Origin: an uncultured Bradyrhizobium sp.
GTDB taxonomy: Bacteria; Pseudomonadota; Alphaproteobacteria; Rhizobiales; Xanthobacteraceae
NCBI RefSeq assembly: GCF_947648125.1
Contig: NZ_CANSMR010000032.1
Location: 1 to 64,000 of the forward strand
Reading direction: 5' to 3'
Length of the DNA stretch: 64,000 bases
The translations under genes were made by a program, and so were the position numbers. Position 1 is the first letter of the stretch; each line of letters begins with the position of its first letter. Below are positions 16,500 to 25,710 of this stretch, piece by piece. The notes under the pieces are model-generated. The model was not told the DNA's origin. It saw nothing but the letters and a program-made list of their open reading frames with translations, and searched no databases.

Positions 16500-17567
16500 C
16501 TATTCCGCGCTCGCCACCAGCTTGAAGCGGGGCTTGGCCTCCATCAGGCTGCGATAGGCGGCGAGATAGTCGAGCGCCATGCGGCGCGCGGTGAAGCGGG
16601 TTTCGAACTGCTTGCGGATCGCATCGCGATTGAGCGTCGAAAGGCGGCCGACGGACGCGACCGCGCTGATCTCGTCCTCGACGATGAAGCCGGTCAGGCC
16701 GTCCTCGATGATCTCCGGCACCGAACCGCGGTTATACGCAATGACGGGCGTGCCGCAGGCCATCGCTTCGATCATCACGAGGCCGAACGGCTCCGGCCAA
16801 TCGATTGGAACCAACAGCCCGATCGCGCCGCTGAGAAAATCCGGCTTCTCGCGGTCGCTGATCTCGCCGATGAACTCGACCAGCGGATTGCTGGTGATCA
16901 GCGGCTTGATCAACTCGTCGTAATATTCCTGGTCGGCGCGATCGACCTTGGCTGCGATCTTCAGCGGAATGCCGCAGCGGGTTGCGATCTTGATCGCGCG
17001 ATCGACGCCCTTCTCCGGCGCGATGCGCCCGAGCACGGCGAGATAGGATTGTTTGGCCGGTTGCGGCGTCAGCAGATTCTCCGGCAGGCCGTGATGGATG
17101 GTGCGCACCCAGTGCGCCTGCGGCACCGGCCGCCGCTGCGCGTTGGAGATCGAGATCACCGGGACCTTGGAGAAGGTGTTGAAGACGGGCTGGTGCTCCG
17201 GCAGGTCGAGCCGTCCGTGAAGCGTGGTCACGAACGGCGTCGGCTGCCGCGCGAACAGCGACCACGGATAATAGTCGAGGTGACAGTGCAGGAAGTCGAA
17301 CTCGTCGTCGTCGGCCTTCTGCCGGACGCGCTCCAGCATCACCATGTGCAGCGCATTGGGGTCGCGGACGGAACCGTCGAGCCGCAGTGCCTTCGGCCAG
17401 GTCGCATCGAGCTTCGCGGAGGTCTGTGAATCGCCACTGGCGAACAACGTCACGTCATGTCCAAGTGTTACAAGTTCTTCGGTCAGCCAGTGCACGACCC
17501 GTTCGGTGCCGCCGTAGAGCTTGGGGGGAACAGCCTCCGTCAGCGGGGCAACCTGCGCGATGCGCAT
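16500..17567 (-). CDS. Glycosyltransferase family 4 protein
   Basis: Nucleotide-sugar-dependent transferase with the GT-B fold, 355 aa from ATG 17567 (Shine-Dalgarno GGAGA). N-terminal domain: PLYGGTERV-type glycine motif (KLYGGTERVVHWLTEEL). C-terminal domain: GRIAPEKGVDRAI and the EX7E region EPFGLVMIEAMACGTPVIAY, which binds the nucleotide sugar. Related proteins add sugars to exopolysaccharide or lipid acceptors. It is divergent from an ABC exporter and lies near a debranching-type hydrolase, which fits a glycan role. Acceptor and donor are unknown. Confidence 0.88.
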   Translation of the reverse strand: MRIAQVAPLTEAVPPKLYGGTERVVHWLTEELVTLGHDVTLFASGDSQTSAKLDATWPKALRLDGSVRDPNALHMVMLERVRQKADDDEFDFLHCHLDYYPWSLFARQPTPFVTTLHGRLDLPEHQPVFNTFSKVPVISISNAQRRPVPQAHWVRTIHHGLPENLLTPQPAKQSYLAVLGRIAPEKGVDRAIKIATRCGIPLKIAAKVDRADQEYYDELIKPLITSNPLVEFIGEISDREKPDFLSGAIGLLVPIDWPEPFGLVMIEAMACGTPVIAYNRGSVPEIIEDGLTGFIVEDEISAVASVGRLSTLNRDAIRKQFETRFTARRMALDYLAAYRSLMEAKPRFKLVASAE

Positions 17568-17636
17568 TTCTCCGTCTCCATGTTTGTAATGTGGATGAAC
17601 CCTCAGCCCTCTGATGGCAGCGACATGCCAAAGACG

Positions 17637-17663
17637 GGAACGTTCTCGCACGTGCGAGGTTCC
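17637..17663. promoter_or_regulatory. Palindrome in the glycosyltransferase/exporter divergent region
   Basis: The 14-bp perfect palindrome CTCGCACGTGCGAG (17645-17658) is flanked by GGAAC (17637-17641) and GTTCC (17659-17663), an outer inverted repeat displaced by 3 bp. It lies 70 bp upstream of the glycosyltransferase ATG and about 215 bp from the exporter start. The rest of the 297-bp divergent region shows no gene. A dimeric regulator binding here could control both directions. Confidence 0.5.
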
Positions 17664-17876
17664 TTAGGTGTGGGAGATCTGCCGCTTCTTTCTTCCATCA
17701 CACTGTGGTCTTGCTGATGCCATCTCGCTCCAACACGTTTTTGCGGACGCCAACGTTGCAAAATTGTCGCGCAGTGATGGCTGCATCAAGGAATCCCACC
17801 GCCGCCCTTCGCGTCATCGTGCACGAGAGTTTCGACTAAATTTTCTCGTTCACCTTCAACAGCTTTGCAGGACGTC

Positions 17877-19640
17877 ATGGACCATCTGTCAGGATACGCG
17901 CATCGCCCGTTCCCCTTTGTGCTGCGCTATCTGCGCCGGCGGCTTCCGTCGCATGTTGTGATTTTGTCGGCCGTCGTCGCGGCAGTTGCCTGCTCGGTAG
18001 GCACGCAATACGGCGTGAAGAATCTGGTCGACGCATTGTCGGCGGGGCCGTCGGCCGCAAATGGCGTATGGCTGGCATTCGCTCTGCTCATGTCGCTGAT
18101 CGCAGCCGACAACTTCCTGTGGCGGATCGCGAGCTGGACCGCGAGCTACACTTTCGTCAGCGTCAGCGGCGACCTTCGCCGCGACATGTTCCGTCATCTC
18201 ACCGGCCACGCGCCGAGCTACTTCACGGACCGGCTACCGGGCATGCTGACCAGCCGGATCACGGCGACGTCGAACGCGGTCTACACCGTCGAGAACATGT
18301 TCGTATGGAACGTGTTGCCGCCTTGCATCGCGACCTTCGCCGCGATCACCCTGGTTGGAACCGTCAGCGTGACAATGTCAGCAGTGTTGATCCTGATCGC
18401 GGGAACCATGGTGGTGGCGATGTTCCGCATGGCCGCCGCCGGCCGGCCGCTGCATGACGACTTTGCCAACAGGGCCGCCGCTGTCGACGGCGAAATGGTC
18501 GACGTCATCAACAACCTGCCGCTGGTGCGCGCGTTCTGCGGCCTCGGCTATGAGCACGACCGCTTCGACGCGACGGTCAATCGGGAACTCGTCGCGCGCG
18601 GCCGTTCCCTGCGCTATCTCGAAAAGCTCCGCCTCGTTCACGCAGGCGTGACCGTCATTCTGACGATCGCGATGCTCGCCTGGGCGCTCTCGCTCTGGCA
18701 GCAGGGCCAAGCCACCACCGGCGACGTCGTGCTGGTCTGCACCCTCGGCATCTCGATCCTCAGCGCCACCCGCGATCTCGCCGTTGCGCTGGTCGACGTC
18801 ACCCAGCATGTCGCTCGCCTGACCGAGGCGCTGGCGACGCTGTTGCAGCCGCACGAGCTGAAGGACCATCCGGAAGCCGAGGTGTTGGTGAAGAGCGGCG
18901 CGGCGATCGCCTTCAACAATGTCTCGTTCCGTTATCCCGGTGGCTTGCAGGTGTTCGAGCGCTTCAGCCTGCGCATCCAGCCCGGCCAGCGGGTCGGCCT
19001 AGTCGGCCAGTCCGGCGGCGGCAAGTCAACACTGTTTACCCTTCTGCAGCGCTTCTACGACGTCGAGCAGGGCAACATCACCGTCGACGGCCAGGACATC
19101 TCGCGGGTCACGCAGCAGAGCCTGCGCGCGGCGATCTCGGTGGTGCCGCAGGACATCTCGCTGTTCCACCGTTCGATCCTGGAGAACATCCGCTACGGCC
19201 GGCCGGACGCCACCGATGACGAGGTGCTGCGGGCGGCGATCGCGGCGCGGTGCGACTTCATCGAAAGCCTGCCGGAGGGCATGAACACCATCGTCGGCGA
19301 TCGCGGCGTCAAGGTCTCCGGCGGCCAGCGCCAGCGGATCGCGATCGCGCGCGCCTTCCTGAAGGACGCGCCGATCCTGTTGCTCGACGAGGCCACCGCG
19401 GCGCTCGATGCGGACTCCGAGGAGGCGATCCGCGAGGCGTTGTCGCGCCTGATGCGCGGGCGTACGGTGGTGGCGATCGCGCACCGCCTCGCGACGCTGC
19501 GCAGCTTCGACCGCGTGCTCGTGCTGCAGGGCGGCCGGATCGTCGAGGACGGTCCGCCCGATATCCTCGTGAAGGGAAGGGGCCCCTACCGCGACCTGGT
19601 CGCGCGCGAGATGGGCCGCCTCTCCACCAGCGCGGCCTGA
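17877..19640 (+). CDS. ABC exporter, fused membrane and ATPase domains
   Basis: Half-transporter of the MsbA/lipid or drug export type, 587 aa from ATG 17877; an in-frame TTG at 17865 is the alternative. Residues about 1-310 form the six-helix transmembrane domain. The ATPase has Walker A GQSGGGKST (about residue 377-385), signature VSGGQRQRIAIARA, Walker B ILLLDEATAALD and switch IAHRLATL. It works as a homodimer in the inner membrane. The divergent glycosyltransferase suggests a glycan- or glycolipid-related cargo; this is inference. Confidence 0.9.
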   Translation: MDHLSGYAHRPFPFVLRYLRRRLPSHVVILSAVVAAVACSVGTQYGVKNLVDALSAGPSAANGVWLAFALLMSLIAADNFLWRIASWTASYTFVSVSGDLRRDMFRHLTGHAPSYFTDRLPGMLTSRITATSNAVYTVENMFVWNVLPPCIATFAAITLVGTVSVTMSAVLILIAGTMVVAMFRMAAAGRPLHDDFANRAAAVDGEMVDVINNLPLVRAFCGLGYEHDRFDATVNRELVARGRSLRYLEKLRLVHAGVTVILTIAMLAWALSLWQQGQATTGDVVLVCTLGISILSATRDLAVALVDVTQHVARLTEALATLLQPHELKDHPEAEVLVKSGAAIAFNNVSFRYPGGLQVFERFSLRIQPGQRVGLVGQSGGGKSTLFTLLQRFYDVEQGNITVDGQDISRVTQQSLRAAISVVPQDISLFHRSILENIRYGRPDATDDEVLRAAIAARCDFIESLPEGMNTIVGDRGVKVSGGQRQRIAIARAFLKDAPILLLDEATAALDADSEEAIREALSRLMRGRTVVAIAHRLATLRSFDRVLVLQGGRIVEDGPPDILVKGRGPYRDLVAREMGRLSTSAA

Positions 19641-19736
19641 CCCCGCGTCATCAAGCGCGTTCTTGCGTTCCGGTGCGTTCGTTCGAACCGAGAGTCGGGC
19701 CAAGAGTCGGCCTAAGCAAAGTCGCCAGAGGTTCAG

Positions 19737-21938
19737 ATGGCAGCTGACGTCGTTACGCAGATCATCACTGCTCGCATCATTGAGCACGTCGCCGAATCGC
19801 CGTTCTACATTCCGATGACCGGGCCCGCGGCGCGGCCGCGGCGCTCGCTCAAGCATGACGACACCTTCATCGTGCTCGATAGCCACGGCGATATCGGTGC
19901 CTCGGCCGGCGGGCCGGACGGCCTGTTCAATGCCGATACGCGCTACCTCGCGCGGCTGGAGATGGTGCTGGAGGACGTGCAGCCGCTGCTGCTCGGCTCC
20001 AACATGCGCGACGACAATTCGGCGCTGACGGTCGATCTCACCAACTCCGACGTCTATCGCGACGGCCGTCTGACCTTGCAGAAGGATACGCTGCACATCG
20101 TGCGCTCGATCTTCCTGTGGCGCGGCACCGCCTATCAGCGCATCGGCCTGCAGAACCACGGCGATCTTGCCGCAAGCTTCGATCTCACGCTGCGGTTCGA
20201 CAATGATTTCGCCGATCTGTTCGAGGTGCGCGGCGAGCGGCGGCCGCGGCGGGGCATCGGCTCGAGCAAGCTGCTCGGCCCGACTGACGTCGTGCTGGAA
20301 TATTGTGGGCTCGACGAGCAGACGCGGATCACCGCGCTGCATTTCGATCCGCGGCCGACCCGGCTGTCGGTCAACACCGCGACCTATCATTTCGATCTCG
20401 AGCCGGGGCAGGCGACGTCGCTGTTCGTCGCGGTCTCCTGCAACAAGCCGATCATGCACAAGCCGGTGCCGTTCTTCCGCGGGCTGCTGGCGCATCGCCG
20501 CGAGATGCGGAATTCGTCGGCCGGCGCGGCCAGCATCGAGACCTCGAACAACATCTTCAACGAGGTGCTGTGCCAGGCGATGGCCGACCTCAACATGCTG
20601 ATGACGGAGACGCCGCAGGGCCGTTATCCCTATGCCGGCATTCCCTGGTATTCGACGACGTTCGGCCGCGACGGATTGATCACCGCGCTGCAGATGCTGT
20701 GGGTCGATCCGCGGATCGCCAAGGGCGTGCTGAAGCGGCTTGCGCTGTTCCAGGCCAAGGTGGTCGACCCGCTGTCCGATGCGGCACCGGGCAAGATCCT
20801 GCACGAGATGCGCGGCGGCGAGATGGCCGCGCTGCGCGAGGTGCCGTTCGCGCAATATTACGGCAGCGTCGATTCGACCCCGCTGTTCGTGCTGCTCGCC
20901 GGGCTCTATCTGGAGCGCACCGGCGATTTGGAGACGTTGCGTGAGCTTTGGCCGGCGGTCGAGGCTGGGTTGCAATGGATCGATGGCCCGGGCGATCCCG
21001 ATCGCGATGGATTCGTCGAGTATCAGCGCGCCACCGAGGAGGGCTTGCGGAACCAGGGCTGGAAGGACTCCTTTGACGCCATCTTCCACGCCGACGGCAC
21101 GCTTGCCGAAGGCAATATCGCGCTGGCGGAAGTGCAGGGCTATGTGTTCGCCGGCAAGCAGCTTGCCGCGCGGGCGGCACGCAAGCTCGGCTTTGTGGAC
21201 AAGGCGTCGAGGCTGGAGGCCGAGGCCGAGCGGCTGCGCGAGCGGTTCGAGGCGGCGTTCTGGTGCGAGGAGCTCGGTACCTATGCGCTTGCGCTCGACG
21301 GCGCCAAGCAGCCGTGCAAGGTGCGCACGTCGAATGCCGGACAGACGTTGTTTTCCGGCATGGTGCGCGAGGACCGCGCGCGACGGGTTGCCGCCGACCT
21401 GATGAGCCAGAAATTCTTCTCGGGCTGGGGCATCCGCACCGTCGCCGCGGGCGAGGCGCGCTACAACCCGATGTCCTATCACGACGGCTCGATCTGGCCG
21501 CACGACAATGCGCTGATCGCGCTCGGCTTCGCCCGCTACGGCCTGAAACATTCGGTCGCGCATCTGTTCAAGGGCCTGTTCGATGCCGCGAGCTATATGG
21601 AGCTGCGTCGGTTGCCCGAGCTGTTTTGCGGCTTCCGTCGCGAGCGCCGGCGTGGCCCGGTGCTTTATCCGGTGGCCTGCGCACCGCAGGCCTGGGCAAG
21701 CGCGACGCCGTTCACGCTGCTGGAGGCCGCACTCGGGCTGGAGTTCGACACCACGCGCGGCGAGATACGCTTGCGCGATCCGCGGCTGCCGGAATTTCTC
21801 AACGACGTCGTGCTGCGCGACCTCAGGCTCGGCGCGTCCAGCGTCGATTTGCGGCTGCGCCGTCACGGCGACGAGGTGTCACTCGAAGTGTTGCGCACGC
21901 GCGGCCAGATCCAGGTGTCGATCGTGCTGACGCATTGA
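19737..21938 (+). CDS. Glycogen debranching/amylo-alpha-1,6-glucosidase family protein
   Basis: 733 aa enzyme with an N-terminal beta-sandwich (GDE_N_bis-type, about 30-245) and a C-terminal (alpha/alpha)6 barrel. Recognition rests on SHGDIGASAGGPDGLFNADTR near the start (19880-19942), PYAGIPWYSTTFGRDGLITA, DSTPLFVLLAGLYLERTGD, GWKDSFDAIFHADG and NPMSYHDGSIWPHDNALIA, all hallmarks of this family. Acidic residues in GWKDS and the C-terminal barrel would be catalytic. Family members act on glycogen-like alpha-1,6 branches or on sucrose/trehalose-like glycosides. Shine-Dalgarno AGAGG; 96 bp after the exporter, probably co-transcribed. Confidence 0.88.
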   Translation: MAADVVTQIITARIIEHVAESPFYIPMTGPAARPRRSLKHDDTFIVLDSHGDIGASAGGPDGLFNADTRYLARLEMVLEDVQPLLLGSNMRDDNSALTVDLTNSDVYRDGRLTLQKDTLHIVRSIFLWRGTAYQRIGLQNHGDLAASFDLTLRFDNDFADLFEVRGERRPRRGIGSSKLLGPTDVVLEYCGLDEQTRITALHFDPRPTRLSVNTATYHFDLEPGQATSLFVAVSCNKPIMHKPVPFFRGLLAHRREMRNSSAGAASIETSNNIFNEVLCQAMADLNMLMTETPQGRYPYAGIPWYSTTFGRDGLITALQMLWVDPRIAKGVLKRLALFQAKVVDPLSDAAPGKILHEMRGGEMAALREVPFAQYYGSVDSTPLFVLLAGLYLERTGDLETLRELWPAVEAGLQWIDGPGDPDRDGFVEYQRATEEGLRNQGWKDSFDAIFHADGTLAEGNIALAEVQGYVFAGKQLAARAARKLGFVDKASRLEAEAERLRERFEAAFWCEELGTYALALDGAKQPCKVRTSNAGQTLFSGMVREDRARRVAADLMSQKFFSGWGIRTVAAGEARYNPMSYHDGSIWPHDNALIALGFARYGLKHSVAHLFKGLFDAASYMELRRLPELFCGFRRERRRGPVLYPVACAPQAWASATPFTLLEAALGLEFDTTRGEIRLRDPRLPEFLNDVVLRDLRLGASSVDLRLRRHGDEVSLEVLRTRGQIQVSIVLTH

Positions 21939-21986
21939 GCGTCGTCGCACGGCACGCGCGCGCCGGAAAATCGTGGGGAGAGGTAT

Positions 21987-22520
21987 ATGCGTCCGAGGAT
22001 CATGGTGATGCTGGTTGGAGCGGCGCTGCTGGCATGCGCGGGTGTCCGCGCCGCTGACGACGAAGCTCCGGCGCCGACGTCGTCGCCGCCGGCGGCTCAG
22101 GCGACGCCAGCGACTCCTCCGCCGCCAGCAGCCGCTGCACCGAAGGAACAAGCCAAGGAGCCGTCGCCGCCGCCTTCGGTGACCGTGATCGGCGCGCGCG
22201 ATGCGCACGGCATTCTCGGGCGCGACGTGCGCAGTTCCGCCAATGAGGACATGGGCCGCATCGTCGACGTCATCGTCGACCGCGACGGCAAGGTTCGCGC
22301 CGCGGTGATCGATTTCGGCGGCTTTCTCGGCGTCGGCAGCCGCAAGATCGTGGTCGACTGGAACGCGCTGCGCTTCGCCGGCGTTTCCAGCAAGAGCGAC
22401 AGCATCACGCTGGACCTCAACAAGCAGCAGGTGAGCGCTGCGCCCGAATACAAGGAAGATACGCCGCTGATCGTGCTTGGCGCGGCCGGCAATCTTCATC
22501 CATGGGATTACGAACATTAG
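21987..22520 (+). CDS. PRC-barrel domain envelope protein
   Basis: 177 aa. Residues 1-22 are a signal peptide (hydrophobic core, cleavage VRA-A). Residues about 25-60 are a Pro/Ala/Ser-rich linker likely to span cell-wall space. From about residue 66 a PRC-barrel follows (LGRDVRSSANEDMGRIVDVIVDRDG ... RKIVVDW, at 22217-22360). A strong GGGGAGAGG Shine-Dalgarno precedes the ATG. Secreted PRC-barrel proteins of this size are common in Bradyrhizobium, but their function is unknown. Not clearly tied to its neighbours. Confidence 0.85.
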   Translation: MRPRIMVMLVGAALLACAGVRAADDEAPAPTSSPPAAQATPATPPPPAAAAPKEQAKEPSPPPSVTVIGARDAHGILGRDVRSSANEDMGRIVDVIVDRDGKVRAAVIDFGGFLGVGSRKIVVDWNALRFAGVSSKSDSITLDLNKQQVSAAPEYKEDTPLIVLGAAGNLHPWDYEH

Positions 22521-22650
22521 GGGGCTAAAGCTGGTCGCGCGTCCGAACTCTTCCGTCGAGACGGTTGGCGACGGTCGTGGCGAGCGATCAGCCGGCGGCA
22601 CCAAAATTGTGCCGATCGTCTCCGATCAACCCGGTCCCGAGGAACCGCGC

Positions 22651-23847
22651 ATGCCGTCGCGCGAGAGCCAGCGCGGGCTCGACTGGTTCATCTTCTTCCT
22701 CGCCGACGTGCAAACCGGCTTCGGCCCATTCATCGCGGTCTACCTGACGACGCAGAAATGGACCCAGGTCGAGATCGGCTTCGTGCTCTCGATCGGCGGC
22801 ATCATCGGCCTGCTGGGCCAGGTGCCCGGCGGCGCGATCGTCGATGCGGCGCGCTCGGAGCGGGTCGTCGCGGGCTGGGCGGTGGCCGCGATCGGCGCCG
22901 CCGCGCTGGCCTACGCGCTCTGGCCGATCTTTCCGGTGGTGACGCTCGCCGCCACGCTGCACGCGCTCGCAAGCTGCGTGCTGGGTCCGGCGATCGCCGC
23001 GATCAGCCTCGGCCTCGTCGGGCCGCTGGCGATCGGCGAGCGGCTCGGCCGCAATGCCCGCTTCGCTTCGCTCGGCAGCGGCTCGGCCGCGGCGCTGATG
23101 GGCGCCTGCGGCTATTTCTTGTCGAGCCGATCGGTGTTCCTCGTGACCTTCATCCTTGCGATCCCGACGCTGCTGTCGCTGGCGCGGATCCGGGAGCGTG
23201 AGATCGACATCGCGCAGGCCCACGGCGAGGTGAAGCGCGAAGTTCCCGACAAACGAGCGACCAGTATCGTCGGTCTGGTGCGGCAGCGGTCGCTCCTGAT
23301 CTTTGCCGGCGCGATGATGCTGTTCCAGCTCGCCAATGCCGCGATGCTGCCGCTGATGGCGGGCGTGGTGACGACGCGGTCGAGCCAATGGGCGCCGGTC
23401 CTGATCGCCGCCTGCATCATCGTGCCGCAGGCGATTGTCGCGCTGTGCTCGCCGTCGGTCGGCCGCAAGGCCCAGGCCTGGGGCCGGCGGCCGCTGCTGC
23501 TGCTTGCATTCGCCTCGCTGGTGATCCGCGGCCTGTTGTTCGCAACGGTGCGGGATCCCTATCTGCTGGTTATGGTGCAGATCTTCGACGGCATCACCGC
23601 GGCGATCTTCAGCGTCATGGTGCCGCTGATCGTGGCCGACGTGGCGTTCGGCAGCGGCCATTTCAACCTGGCACAGGGCATCGTCGGAACCGCGGTCGGC
23701 ATCGGCGCGTCGCTCAGCACCGTGCTCGCCGGCTATGTCAGCGACAAGCTCGGCAGCAGCACCGCCTTCATGGGCCTGGCCGGCGTCGCCGCGCTGGGGC
23801 TGTTCATGATCTGGCTGGTGATGCCGGAGACGCGGCGGAGGGCATGA
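22651..23847 (+). CDS. MFS transporter
   Basis: Major facilitator superfamily secondary transporter, 398 aa from ATG 22651 (Shine-Dalgarno GAGGA). The open frame upstream overlaps the PRC-barrel gene and is not used. Twelve hydrophobic segments can be counted; the loop after helix 2 has GQVPGGAIVDAARSERVVAG, a degenerate MFS motif A. The last helix ends MIWLVMPETRRRA. Substrate not predictable; related proteins are annotated as drug or sugar efflux carriers. Confidence 0.88.
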   Translation: MPSRESQRGLDWFIFFLADVQTGFGPFIAVYLTTQKWTQVEIGFVLSIGGIIGLLGQVPGGAIVDAARSERVVAGWAVAAIGAAALAYALWPIFPVVTLAATLHALASCVLGPAIAAISLGLVGPLAIGERLGRNARFASLGSGSAAALMGACGYFLSSRSVFLVTFILAIPTLLSLARIREREIDIAQAHGEVKREVPDKRATSIVGLVRQRSLLIFAGAMMLFQLANAAMLPLMAGVVTTRSSQWAPVLIAACIIVPQAIVALCSPSVGRKAQAWGRRPLLLLAFASLVIRGLLFATVRDPYLLVMVQIFDGITAAIFSVMVPLIVADVAFGSGHFNLAQGIVGTAVGIGASLSTVLAGYVSDKLGSSTAFMGLAGVAALGLFMIWLVMPETRRRA

Positions 23848-23936
23848 CGCAGGCAGGTTTGGCCCCGCGGCGCCCTTCCTCATGCATGCGCCGTCATATA
23901 TGAGTGATTTGCTGGCGGAACGAGCCGATAGTCCCG

Positions 23937-23952
23937 TGGATTAATCAATCCA
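23937..23952. promoter_or_regulatory. Small palindrome upstream of L,D-transpeptidase gene
   Basis: TGGATT-AATC-AATCCA is a perfect 6-bp inverted repeat with a 4-base centre, 60 bp before the transpeptidase ATG. It may be an operator or simply part of an AT-rich promoter. Confidence 0.3.
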
Positions 23953-24011
23953 AAATCGTGATCTGGTAGGGATCGACGCAGCGCGGGCAGGCATTTCGAC
24001 CGAGGAATGGC

Positions 24012-25631
24012 ATGAAAAATCGAACGACGACGGCGCAAATCACCGGAGCGATGCGGCGTTGGGGGCCTCCCGCCTTTGTGACTTTCGCGGCGATGGTCAC
24101 ACTTGCGTCATTGACCGGCGGCGCCGCGGCAAAGCAGCTGCGTCCTGCGGCAACGGTCGAGGCGACCGCGCCGCGCGCCGCGGGCGAGCCGATCATGGCG
24201 ATCGTGTCGATCAAGGCCCAGAAGGTGACCTTCTACGACGCGGACGGCTGGATCTACCGCGCGCCGGTGTCGAGCGGCGTCAAGGGACGCGAGACGCCGG
24301 CCGGTGTCTTTGCGCTGGTCGAGAAGGACAAGGACCATCACTCGACCATGTACGACGATGCCTGGATGCCGAACATGCAGCGCATCACCTGGAACGGCAT
24401 CGCGCTGCATGGCGGCCCGCTTCCCGGCTATGCGGCCTCGCACGGCTGCGTGCGGATGCCCTATGACTTCGCCGAGAAGCTGTTCGACAGGACGCGAATC
24501 GGGATGCGGGTGATCATCGCGCCGAACGACCCGGCGCCGGAGGATTTCACCCATCCGGCGCTGTTCGTGCCGAACGCCCAGGCCATCGCGGCTGCTCCGG
24601 CACGTGCCGAGACGCTGTCCCGCGAAGCCGCGGATGCTGCCAAGGTGGCCGACGAGGCAAAGAAGGCTTCCGTGGCCGCGACCAAGGAAGCTGCACTGTT
24701 CACACCGGCATCATTGCGCAAGCTGGAAAAGGCCAAGACCCGTGCCGACGCCGAACTTGCGTTCGCCGACAAGACGCTGGCCAATGCCAAGACCGACCAG
24801 GCCAAGGCGCGCGCCGAGGAGCTGAAGCAGAAGGCTGCCGCCAAGGCCGCGGAAGCGACGACGCAGTTCGAGGCGGCCCAGGGCGACGCCAAGCCGAAGC
24901 TCGACGCCGCCGCGACCGCAAAGGACGCCGCCAAGGCGGCTGAGACCAAGAAGGTCGACACCCAGAAGGCGGCGACCGAAGCGAAGCTCGCGCTCGAGCC
25001 GGTCTCTGTCTACATCAGCCGCGCGACGCAGAAGCTTTACGTCCGGCGCAACACCCATAAGCCATGGGCGGACGGTGGCGAGGTCTTCGATTCTAGCATC
25101 GAGGTTCCCGTCACGATTCGCGATCCGGACCAGCCGATCGGCACGCATATCTTCACGGCGATGGCGCGCAACGACACCGGCCTGCGCTGGACCGAGGTGA
25201 CGATCGACGACGGTGACAACGCCAAGGACGCGCTCGACCGCGTCACCATTCCGCAGGACGTGCTGGATAGGATTGCGCCGACCGCCGTGCCGCGCTCATC
25301 GATCATCATCTCGGACGAGCCGCTGAGCGCCGAGACCAACTACCGCACCGAGTTCGTTGCCGTGCTGAGCAACCAACCCCAGGGCGGTTTCATCACACGC
25401 AAGCCGACCCGGCCGATGGAAACCGACGACATGGTTGCGAGCGGGGACGGTTTCGGCTTCTTCTCTCAGCGCAGCTGGAATCCCCAGTCTGGCACCCAAT
25501 ACGGCTATCCCCAATACGGCAATCCTCAAGCGCCGACCCAGTACGGTTCCCCGTATTATGGCAATCCGCAAGCTGCCAATCCGCGCCGGCGCGGCGGGCA
25601 ATACTACTGGCAGTCGCAGCAGGACTGGTAG
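24012..25631 (+). CDS. L,D-transpeptidase with coiled-coil insert and Tyr/Pro repeats
   Basis: Cell-wall enzyme or anchor, 539 aa, exported by an N-terminal signal/hydrophobic segment (about residues 18-40). Residues about 58-175 are a YkuD domain with the catalytic motif HGGPLPGYAASHGCVRMP, nucleophile Cys146 and the usual His. Residues about 190-325 are an Ala/Lys/Glu-rich coiled coil. A second conserved region (VSVYISRATQKLYVRRNTHKP, VTIPQDVLDRI) looks like a partial second YkuD-like fold without a cysteine motif. The C-terminus has QYG-x-P-x-YGNPQ repeats. This can cross-link peptidoglycan or attach outer-membrane proteins to it. Similar large YkuD proteins occur in Bradyrhizobium. Confidence 0.87.
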   Translation: MKNRTTTAQITGAMRRWGPPAFVTFAAMVTLASLTGGAAAKQLRPAATVEATAPRAAGEPIMAIVSIKAQKVTFYDADGWIYRAPVSSGVKGRETPAGVFALVEKDKDHHSTMYDDAWMPNMQRITWNGIALHGGPLPGYAASHGCVRMPYDFAEKLFDRTRIGMRVIIAPNDPAPEDFTHPALFVPNAQAIAAAPARAETLSREAADAAKVADEAKKASVAATKEAALFTPASLRKLEKAKTRADAELAFADKTLANAKTDQAKARAEELKQKAAAKAAEATTQFEAAQGDAKPKLDAAATAKDAAKAAETKKVDTQKAATEAKLALEPVSVYISRATQKLYVRRNTHKPWADGGEVFDSSIEVPVTIRDPDQPIGTHIFTAMARNDTGLRWTEVTIDDGDNAKDALDRVTIPQDVLDRIAPTAVPRSSIIISDEPLSAETNYRTEFVAVLSNQPQGGFITRKPTRPMETDDMVASGDGFGFFSQRSWNPQSGTQYGYPQYGNPQAPTQYGSPYYGNPQAANPRRRGGQYYWQSQQDW

Positions 25632-25670
25632 CAGGGCGCTGCCGCGGGATCAGCGAGCACTCTGAGCGCC

Positions 25671-25695
25671 GGACGGCGGTGTGACACCGCCGTCC
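25671..25695. terminator. GC hairpin between convergent genes
   Basis: GGACGGCGGTG (25671-25681) and CACCGCCGTCC (25685-25695) form a perfect 11-bp stem with a TGA loop, midway between the convergent L,D-transpeptidase and methyltransferase stops. Neither side has a T-tract, so termination is plausible but not assured. Confidence 0.5.
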
Positions 25696-25710
25696 AATCG
25701 CGTATCGCCG

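Noticed and set aside
19026-21866. 946-aa minus-strand frame
   Set aside because: Antisense to the exporter ATPase domain and debranching enzyme; no recognisable motif.
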